A stretch of DNA of 64,000 bases, taken from the NCBI GenBank assembly GCA_013180625.2, contig SNVD02000549.1, positions 1 to 64,000 of the forward strand, given 5' to 3'. Shown here one piece after another: positions 55,500 through 64,000 of the stretch. How positions within the stretch are numbered: the stretch's first letter is position 1; every line of letters begins with the position of its first letter. The translations under genes and the position numbers were made by a program. A model generated the notes under the pieces. That model was not told the origin of the DNA, did no database searches, and saw only the letters and a program-made list of their open reading frames with translations. Source of the DNA: Boswellia sacra. Taxonomy: Eukaryota > Streptophyta > Magnoliopsida > Sapindales > Burseraceae.

Positions 55500-57656
55500 T
55501 GTTTTAGATGATACGAGACCAAGGCGAATGATAGATAAAGAAGAATAATGAAGTAATAACAACACAAATAAACGAGAATAATTAAGTAATAACAACACGA
55601 GAATTTTACGTGAAAAACTCTAAAATTAGAAAAAAAAAACACAAACTATCAAAGATAGTTTTTCACTATATAAAAAATTATTACAATTATATAAACTTTA
55701 AATAGCAATTATAGACTTTAAACTCACTTCCAATAACTTTTCTGAAAAACTCCAAAACATTCCCTCATTTTCAAAACTATTTCACTCACTGAAACTTCTA
55801 TGAGGAATTTTAACCACCTCATTAGAGAGGACTTTACCTAGAGCAAGTGATGTATTTGTAACCAAAAATATGATTTTTTATATACGCTTCCAAGTCTCAT
55901 TTGTTACCTTTTTATTTTAATAATAGGATTCATCTTCCGTTCTCAGTAAAACTCTCCTATTTAAAATATGATAAGTCTTACTTTCTTAGTTGAAATAGGA
56001 TTCTCCTATTTCTAATAAGATTTGTTATTTTCTAATTCAATTAAAACTCTCATAATAGGATTTTTATCTTAATTAAGACTTCAGAAATATTTTTTAGGAT
56101 TTTTGGAATATCCTTTTATTTAGCCAATATCATAACAATCTCTACCTTGGCTATATAAAACCTTAACATTGCCAATAGCCACAATCCTCATACCAAAGAA
56201 TTACCATACTCTACCATAAAGAGTATAACCACTTATAATAAAATATATCCTAATATTTTACCTTAGCCACATGTTGAAAAACCTACTAAAAATTTATAGT
56301 GTCACCCCCATGTTTGGTTTTTTCAGGAGTTCCTCAGTTATCGACATACCTTTCATCACAAACCCTACATCAAGGCCAATCCAATGCCCATGTGTAAACC
56401 TATGGATCCACTAGTAGTACCACATCTCCTTTCATGACACCTATTGAAATGCTATAAGGATATACGCATCATTCTTAAAGAACAAGATCATCTCCCATAA
56501 CATAGGGAGACACACTATTAGCAGAACCCTCAATATTCTCTTTGGAGCTACTAGCCGAATATGCTCCACCATTTAGACAATTTCTTTTAAGGTGCCCAGA
56601 TTGTCCACACTTCCAACAGACTACTTCCTTCTTCTTGGATTTGCTAGATTCACTAGTAGTTTCACCAATAGTACTACTTGAAATAGGGGTTGGTTTTCCC
56701 TTCAAAACCTTATATAAGCCATTTTGAATAAGGATATCCTTAGATTGTACTTGCCATAAGCCAAAATTCATTCTTCCATCAAATTTCTCTATATCAGTCT
56801 TAAAATTAGACATTATGTTTTGCACTTCTAGTCCTGCTCTTGATGCACTTCTAGTCTTGGTGAATTTACTTTAGATGAATATTATTCCCCAAGTAATCTC
56901 CTAGGAAAGATTGGAGAAGTCATAAGTGTTTTCACTTAGAACCCAGCCTCCATAGACAACAGGTCTTTTTGGCAAAGCTCACTTGGACCATAACTATTCA
57001 ACTACAACACCAAAAGTCCAATGCGTCATCGAGAACTTAAGCAAAACCTCTAATGCTCCACCACGAACCTTAGCTCTGATACCACTTGTTATGAAAACAA
57101 GTTAAATAATAGAGAAATAAGAATAATAAAGTAATAATAACATAAAGATTTTACGTGTAAAACTCCAAATTTGGAGATAAAAAATGGGTAGTCAGAGGCA
57201 ATATTGCACTACATGAAAAACTGTTACAATCATATAGACTTTGAACTCACTCCTAATAACCCTTCCCAAAGATCCCTAACACACCCCCTCTTTTCCCAAG
57301 TTAGCTCCTTCACACTTCCATGAGGGATTTTAACCACCTCACCAAAGAGGGCTTTACCTAGAACTGAACCATGAGATGCTTTAAGTGTTGCACTTTTAAC
57401 TAATGAATATGATTCTTTATATAGGCTTCCAAGTCTCAATCCTTATCTTTTCTTTTTAGTAATAGGATTCCTCTTTCTTTTCTAGTAACACTCTCCTATT
57501 TAAAATATGGTTAGTCGTATTTTTCTAGTTGAAGTAGGATTCTCCTATTTCTAATATGATTTTTTTATTTCCTAATTCAATTGGAATTCCCCTAATAGGA
57601 TTTTTATCCTCATCAAGACTTTAGGAATATCCTTTTATTTAGCCAACAGTTTAACA
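55500..57656 (-). mobile_element. Non-autonomous copia element in unit B
   Basis: Minus-strand 3' LTR 55500-56137 and 5' LTR 57087-57656 (start TGTTATGATATTGGC or TGTTAAACTGTTGGC). Next to the 5' LTR is the primer site TGGTATCAGAGC on the minus strand (57073-57084). The internal part is about 0.95 kb with a mini-gag only. It is more complete than its unit A twin at 36541-38604. No clean target duplication was found, consistent with age. Confidence 0.85.
56475..56825 (-). pseudogene. Mini-gag with CCHC knuckle
   Basis: 116 residues, open throughout: MQNIMSNFKTDIEKFDGRMN and FGLWQVQSKDILIQNG, then a jump to KGKPTPISS and a Ser-rich spacer, then the zinc knuckle CWKCGQSGHLKRNC and an acidic end. 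Full copia Gag has about 150 more residues between the two parts, so this is an internal in-frame deletion that keeps the N-terminal region and the RNA-binding knuckle. Pol is missing entirely. It could be a defective remnant or a short Gag of a family that depends on others. Confidence 0.8.
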
Positions 57657-58173
57657 TTAAAGAGGTGGCATCTGTTCATGTTATTACCCTTCTCAAAATC
57701 CTTCTTGTTTTGCTACAATTGTTGATTTATTATATTGCAATCTTGATTTTCATGATTAATTCCCCAAACTAAGAAGTAATCCTTTAGTAAGGGATGACAT
57801 TGTGGATGCATCAGAATCAAGACTAATATAACCAACAAACAATGAGGCACTATATGTTACTGATACCAAATTCTAACTTTTTGTTGTTTGATGGTATAGA
57901 AACAAGCAATGGTGACTTTCATAGTAGCTTAATATGGTTGTTATGTACCCATATCGATGGCTTTAAGCCATGGTTTTGGTTACACCACCCTGTTTTGGCT
58001 TGTGATTTTTGCATCATTGGATAGCTCACAAGTTTATGATTTTGATTCAGCATACGGTGAGTGAAACTGTCGAATAACCACCATTTGTAATGAAGGCAAT
58101 AATGACTATTATCTCTTAGAAACTGTTTAATTAATTTCATTATCTATATACCTATATTTCAAGAAGATTACAC
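57657..58173. other. Unit B spacer, no gene seen
   Basis: Counterpart of 38605-39116. No recognised gene. Confidence 0.4.
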
Positions 58174-58178
58174 ATTAA

Positions 58179-59835
58179 TGTTAGATATACGTCCTAAGAG
58201 TGATGGACATTTTCTATAAATTTGTAGAAACATCATTAATAAAAAAAGTTATTATTATTTAATTTACCCAAATACAATTGTATATATATGAGACATAGAA
58301 TTTTATTATAACTCAAAACAAAGTTCTCAACCTATAAATAATAGTTGTGCACTTTATTTGGACAAAAGCTGTTATGTGGTTTGTTCTCAATGGAAAATGG
58401 TGAGTCTCTAACCATTTAAAGTGGAGACTTTAGGACAAAGGGACTTTTTCATTATAAATGCATTGAACATGACCACATGGAATTTTATCATTCGGTGAAA
58501 ATACCATGATCGAATGAAAATTACCATAACTAAACGTTAAAGGCATTACTACCTTAATCTTGAGTGGATAGTGCACTTCTAATATACAGATTTTAACTAG
58601 AATAAAAAGTGAGATCTAAATAAAGATCAATATCTTGGCTAGTTGGGAATATAAGATCTGTATATTAGTAGATACTATAGCATAGATATGGAATTTATGA
58701 TTTCTAAAGGATTCTAAAATACCACCTTGATGGTCTTACAAGGTTTTAAGTGATAGAATTTTGACCCAGTGTTTAATGAAAGGTTATTCATTAAACTAAG
58801 ATATATTTGAATAAATATAAAATTACTTAAATGACTTAAAATTGGTATCAATGATTCAAGAAATAATTGGAAGAATAAAACGATCATTTATACCTATCTC
58901 TAATTTTTGGTATTCTATAAAGAGTATTTTTATAAACTTGTGGTTCAATGGATGGAGATTTAAAAATAATATAATTTAATCATATTATATTATTAAGCTT
59001 TTGCAAATAATATTTAATTCAAGTTTACATTGTTGAACCTATAGTGGAATGGATCAACGTTAATAAGTGGGATCCACTATAATTATAAGATAATAGAGTA
59101 TTAGACCTAACTTATTGAAGTTTGTAATTAAATATGTCCATCAAAATCTTCTTAGTAGCTTATCTAAAAGTTACTTGAATTGAACTGGACTAATAGAAAT
59201 AAATTTATTTAATTTTTTAAGGCTTATTGGAGAATAAGGCCCATATATTAAATTAAATAATTAAATAAATCCAATTGGGTCTTTTATTCAATTAATAGGG
59301 ATTAATTAAATAAATGGGGCTAAGTTAAATAGTTTAATTTATAAGCCTAATATAAGAGTTGGACTTTTATAAAATGTCTAAGTTCTATAAGGATTCTATG
59401 ACACTAGAGCCCTAATTGAACTAGGACATCGAAAATCCAATTGGACAAGGACATAAGGAGATATATATAAATTAAGTTATAAGGTTTCAAAAACCCTCGT
59501 GTGCCCTAGAAGACAAAATACATCAAGCCTCCCTACCCTACCCTAAAGTTTGTGCCAAACTAGGCTCCTTGCCCTATGACTTGTGCAAACGCCATTTAGG
59601 CCTCCCAAGGGTGACATCTAAACTGCTTTAGTGCTACTTGACTCTCTTGTTCTTTGATTTCAAGTGTGGTCCAGTGTTGATTACCCACACATCCAATTCA
59701 AGTCTCTTACAATCATATCTCGAAACCAAAGTGATGAGAAAGCATAAAAAGTTCTGAAGGCTATATTCACTAGATCCTAATCCCGGAGCCACTTCCACTG
59801 TGTTGGTCCGATCAAATTTAGTTTAGGATCCCACA
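58179..59835 (+). mobile_element. Solo LTR, copia type, unit B
   Basis: Starts TGTTAGATATACGTCCTAAG and ends GATCCCACA, 1657 bp, with perfect ATTAA copies at 58174-58178 and 59836-59840. Twin of 39122-40807. Confidence 0.9.
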
Positions 59836-60139
59836 ATTAACCTTAAAGTTTATTGTAGATAAGTTAGATGTAGGGCTGTTTGTGATATCTTTGGAAACCT
59901 ATGAAACCTATGAGTCTAACGATGGCCTCTTAGTTAATATATACTTTTTAGGAAAATTTTCACAAATGACCCTAGTGTTAGTCCTTCTTACTTCTCATTA
60001 GCTAGTTGAAGAGTAAAAATGTAATTGACAAGATAAATATTTTATTCAGACTTGCAAGCTGAATGAATGAAAGGGGTGACGACACATGGCATGGATTGTC
60101 AGGGATTATTTTTTTTCTCTAACCTAGGAGAAGGACTTG

Positions 60140-60275
60140 TATACATATGTTGCAGAGCGGATGCAACCATAGGGTGCCACATAAGCACCACGTAAGCATG
60201 ATGCAGCTATGTGGCGCATGCTAGGCCGTCCGCTGCAGTGCAGCGGAAATACCCAAGCTCTTCTCCTAACCTAGT
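60140..60275. other. GC-rich hairpin cluster
   Basis: A 17-bp perfect inverted repeat CCGCTGCAGTGCAGCGG sits at 60230-60246. Around it are GTTGCA...TGCAAC (60151-60168) and GCCACATA...TATGTGGC (60175-60215). A 15-bp flank CTAACCTAGGAGAAG at 60119 is inverted, with three mismatches, at 60260-60274. It stands out against AT-rich surroundings and suggests the end of a mobile element or a structured transcript; no class can be assigned. Confidence 0.6.
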
Positions 60276-60574
60276 TGACTTTGGCACTTTTTTTATTACC
60301 CCCATTTTGATTACCCACATTCTAGAGAAAGGAAAAACCTTTTGCATTTTTGTCTTTATGTTCTCCCTGTCATTGTTCTTCGTGCCTTCTCTATGAAGAA
60401 AACGTAGGAAACAGTACCTAGACCTTTCTAAACATTGAAAGCTCTGTCATTATGATAACCAGTGAAGAGGAACATTGAACTCATGCATCGTCACTATGAG
60501 AAGAATCATCGAATTACTGCACTGTCACCATATATGATTGAAGAAAGGTGTGTGCTTTCATTTTTTTTTAAAAA

Positions 60575-61290
60575 AAAAATTAGGGTGTTGATGGTGTTGC
60601 ATGCCTTGTGTGATTTTGGAAAAAAAAATTTTCGTTTGATTTTCTATTACATTTATGTGAAAGTTAGCATTTCTTTTAAGGTTTGAGTTTTAATGGTTTT
60701 TTTAATCTGAAATGATTTTTTGAAAACGATTTCTTCAGTGTTGTGAATATCGTATTACATGCACTTTTGAGAATGTGAGAAAACACTGTCTGTCTTTGCT
60801 TGTATTTTTTTTCACAAAGTTGAAATTTTTTTATTTTTGTGGTTTGAGTATCGATGGCTTTATTTATTTTAAATATTTTATGGCGATGTTGCAACGGTGA
60901 GCATGGATTTTGAAAAGTAAAAAAATGCTTTGTTTGTCTTTTTTTCATTAGCTATTTCATGAAGTTTCAAATTTTATGTTTTTTCCATTTTCAGTTTGAA
61001 TGCTATTTTTATGTTAAATATTTACTGGTGCTCTTGCGTTGTTGTTGCATGCATTCTGAAAAGTGAGAAAACGCTTTCTTCCTCCTTGTTTTTACTGGCT
61101 TTTTTTTACAAAGTTTCAATTTTGTTATTCTTCCAGATTCAATATATATGGTTTTACTTATGTGAAATTTTTTTCTTGGTTGTCATGATGGTGTTGCATG
61201 CATCCTCAGAATTGAGAAAACCTTGGCATTAAGGGAAACGATGAAGTCTTTACATCAAAGTGCTCAATGTTTGCTAGAAGAAAGGTATGA
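60575..61290. repeat. Degenerate tandem array, period about 140-160 bp
   Basis: The words TGTTGCATGC(A) and GAGAAAAC recur near 60595, 60755, 60890, 61045 and 61190, each followed by a T-rich block and ACAAAGTTTCAAATTTT-like text. The units are strongly diverged. Confidence 0.6.
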
Positions 61291-62767
61291 GTTTCTGTTT
61301 TTTCTTGTCTGTTTTTTTTTTTATACTTTTTCTTCCATATGCATGCTGAGAAGTGTCACAATAGTTTCTTGTATTCTTGCTGTGCGTTCATGTAATATTG
61401 TTGGTTTTATGAAATGTTGGTTAAGTATACATGTTCTATCCATTTGTTAGTTTGATGAAATGTTTGTTAACCATACATGTTTTGTTAATTTGTTAGTTTT
61501 ATAAAAGGAAAATTTTCATGAATAACTCCAAGATATGACCTATTTACAAGTGACCTCATTTGTTTAAAATTAATGAAATGAGTCCTACTTTCGGGAAAAT
61601 TTCACAAGTGACCTTAATGTTATCTTAACTCTGTTAATTTGGACGGAATTACATTAAAATGACTTTGATGCCCTCTAAATAAATTTATGAAATTTAATAA
61701 GTGGGATATACTTTGGACCCAAGACATTAAAATACCCTTTCTCACCATTAAAATGACACCAACTCTTTACTTATGTCTAACACACACAAATTTTGTCATT
61801 TACTCTATATTAATTTTAAGAAAAGAAGCTTTTTATTTTTCCCTCCCTTCCCTTCAAACGCAATTTTCTCTCCCCTACCTCTCATCTCTTGATTTCTCCT
61901 CTCCATTCTTATCTTTCTCTACATCATTTCTTAATTTGAAGAACATACAGATATTGCACCACCATGCCATAGCGTTGCCATCCACAATGCCCAGCCACTG
62001 TCATATGTCATAGATCCTAGTTGCACCTTCTTCAGAGACATAAAATTTTGATGTTCCTAATCTCAATTGATTGTTGGGATCCATTGAAAACTTCAATCCT
62101 AATAGGTAGGAAGCAATCGATTCAAGGTTTTCCTTCTTTCATGGTAAATCTGGGTGGTTATTTTTTTCTTTTATGTTAAGGTCTAGTGGTGGTGGTGGTC
62201 GTTATGGCTGAGTGATGAGTTTCATTTCTTTTGTCTCCACTTTCTAGCAATTTTTGATGAGTTGTTATTTGTTCTTAGTGGAATTTGATTTGCATCTTTG
62301 TAACAATTACGTTGCAATTCATGGTATTTTTTTCTTCGTAGAGAGAAATCAACGTACAAGGTTGAAAAAGCCTTAAATTGGTGGGTATTGTTAGTGGTTG
62401 CAAAGGACTGCCAGTGGTGGTTGTGGAAAAAAGAAGGGGAAAGGGCTAGCTTCGTTTGTTTAGACTTAAAAAAAAAAGATAGATCTCTAATGCTGATTTT
62501 TGCTTGTTAGGAATATATCTATTTTTTATATTGATTTTTTATTGATTGATTATGGACTTTTTTTATTGATTTTTGTTGTCTACATTTTTATTTTTATAAT
62601 ATTATATGGTTTATTAATGATTATCGGCTTATTTATTTATTTTAGTTATGATATTTATTATCATATTATTTTTAATAAGACAAACAATGTTAAAGTAGTA
62701 AATTCACAAAAGATTTTGATCCACGTAGCAGATTCTTAGTAGGGGTGTGATTGTCACTGAATGTAAA

Positions 62768-64000
62768 TGATAGGTGTCTATTTATATATCATTTTCATAT
62801 CAATTCCGTCTATGTTTCTTTACTATATTCCTTGGTATTTTTATGTTTTTGTGTGGTTTTTGATGTTTGTAGGAGTTTTGGAGGAACTTGCACAAAATTG
62901 GAGTAAAACCCTTCATTTTCACCTTTACTAATCAACCAATTTCTCGGAGTTGATTGTATCGATATACAATTAACCGGATAACATGCTATATACCATTGGA
63001 AAGCTCTCGAAGTCTATTTTTTGGAAAAATTTACGATTCATGAATTTATGTAGTGTACCGAAAGTTGTGATAAAAATTGTATGAGAAGTGTATATTTGTA
63101 ATTCCATATATCACTGTAGCATGTTATTAAATACGGGGCACTGTAGCAAGTTACTGTAGCAGAGTATTTAAACACATTTTAGGGTTTTATTTTCATAACT
63201 TGAAGAGGGGAAAACGTGGGAGGAGGCTGCATTTTGGATTTCTCTCATCCCTTGGAGTTCTTGAAGGAGAAAGAAGATTTTGAAAGAGGAGGAACTACAA
63301 TTCCAAGAAGATTCATCTACAAAGAAGATTTTCAAAGAATTTGCTAAGTTCTTTCTTTCCTTTTCAATTCTGGAATTTCTCTGTATTGTATTTGTTATTC
63401 TGATTGAATATGTGTAACTAAATCTGAATTGGTTGAGGGTGATTTCAAAGCCCTTGATATAGATTTTGTGAGTTGATTTTGCAAGAAATTGTTATCCAAT
63501 TCTCTAATTGAAGTTGCTTGTATTTTCCCATATCTAATGCTTATGATTGCTTACTGATTGTATTTGGAATGGCCAACTGAATATAATCTGTTGTTGTCTA
63601 TTGCTAGATTAGAAATCTTGATCCGTAATTGTCATGAATTTCCAATCATTAGTAGCAAAATTGTGATCAGAGATTGCAATTGGAAAATACAACCTAGGTT
63701 AAATAATCCGAACTTGTGTGATTATTGCTTAGATCAACCTATCTTTCTCATCGTAATGCTTCTATTGAATTAAACTTAGAGAGCTTGTTCTAGGTTGTTT
63801 AATGGATAGAGATTAAATAAAGAGCTTGTTTTATTTAACAACAAAGTAAGGAAAGATTGGGATAACAGAGCTTGTTGTTATCTACGGTTGATAACTTCAA
63901 TGCTGTAATTGGATTACAATTCTATGTTAATTCACAAATTCATATCTTGTGGCAGAGAATGAACTCTTAACCAAGTGTCTCCTCATTGATTTTTCACTCC
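62768..64000 (+). mobile_element. Second Ty3/gypsy LTR, truncated by window end
   Basis: TGATAGGTGTC start and near-collinear match to 1530-2670, same strand. No polypurine tract precedes it (AGTAGGGGTGTGATTGTC lies nearby but not adjacent), so it is a 5' LTR or a solo LTR. It contains about 90 bp absent from the first LTR around 63065-63150, giving three CACTGTAGCA-like words instead of two. The right end is outside the window. Confidence 0.85.

Larger units (their letters stand above)
41310..60005. repeat. Segmental tandem duplication, unit B
   Basis: Second copy of unit A. About 12.3 kb of private insertions (41491-42701, 43555-52216, 52753-55129 and their target duplications) leave about 6.4 kb against 6.0 kb in A. 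The remaining surplus is around 42750-43160, present only in B. Confidence 0.9.
60006..62767. other. Intergenic, no gene seen
   Basis: T-rich, with short frames that match nothing. It contains the hairpin cluster at 60140-60275 and the degenerate array at 60575-61290. A stretch at 61510-61680 (ATTTACAAGTGACCTCATTT and TTTCACAAGTGACCTTAATG) resembles ends of small TIR elements such as 40913-41288. Confidence 0.5.

Noticed and set aside
57842..58024. Possible small gene conserved between units A and B
   Set aside because: Conservation is explained by the recent duplication; the frame is interrupted in unit A and no family is recognised.
61687..62013. 108-codon plus-strand frame near the right end
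   Set aside because: Low-complexity Ser/Phe/Leu and His text without a domain or splice context.

Overview
This window is nuclear DNA of a dicot plant, probably a woody eudicot. The evidence is TIR-NB-LRR (TNL) immune-receptor genes, which monocots lack, split by GT-AG introns, together with plant Ty1/copia, Ty3/gypsy, MULE and hAT elements in AT-rich DNA. The species cannot be fixed from sequence alone. No rRNA, tRNA, CRISPR or bacterial-style operon was seen.

Layout. 1-2867 is the 3' end of a Ty3/gypsy element (non-coding tail, polypurine tract, 3' LTR); an LTR of the same family starts at 62768 and runs off the window. 2868-8468 is gene-poor and holds a palindromic terminal-inverted-repeat (TIR) element (4611-5704) and an internally deleted hAT element (6265-7269) with a perfect 8-bp target duplication.

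8469-33947 is a two-member TNL cluster on the minus strand. Copy II (23099-33947) has all six exons: TIR, NB-ARC, first LRR piece, LRR plus C-JID, and two acidic tail exons. Splice sites and phases join cleanly, but a 1-bp deletion in exon 3 and a second shift in exon 4 break it. As it stands it would encode a TIR-NB protein of about 560 residues. Copy I (8469-19219) has no TIR exon, carries a partial duplication of exon 3, and its NB-ARC exon is split just before the P-loop by a 5.4-kb copia element (13678-19058). The two copies descend from one tandem duplication: introns, flanks and tail exons also align.

35003-60005 is a second tandem duplication without a recognisable host gene. Unit A (about 35003-41030) and unit B (about 41310-60005) share a deleted copia element and a solo LTR. 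B alone gained a further solo LTR, an 8.7-kb MULE and a hAT element that itself holds a solo LTR. Unit A preserves the empty target site for each of the three direct insertions, which fixes their ends. The MULE carries a decayed MuDR-type transposase on the plus strand and a decayed DUF1985/Ulp1-like peptidase gene on the minus strand.

60006-62767 has no gene, only degenerate repeats and a GC-rich hairpin cluster.

All coordinates, alignments and mismatch counts were made by eye. Motif assignments rest on knowledge of the families, not on database searches.
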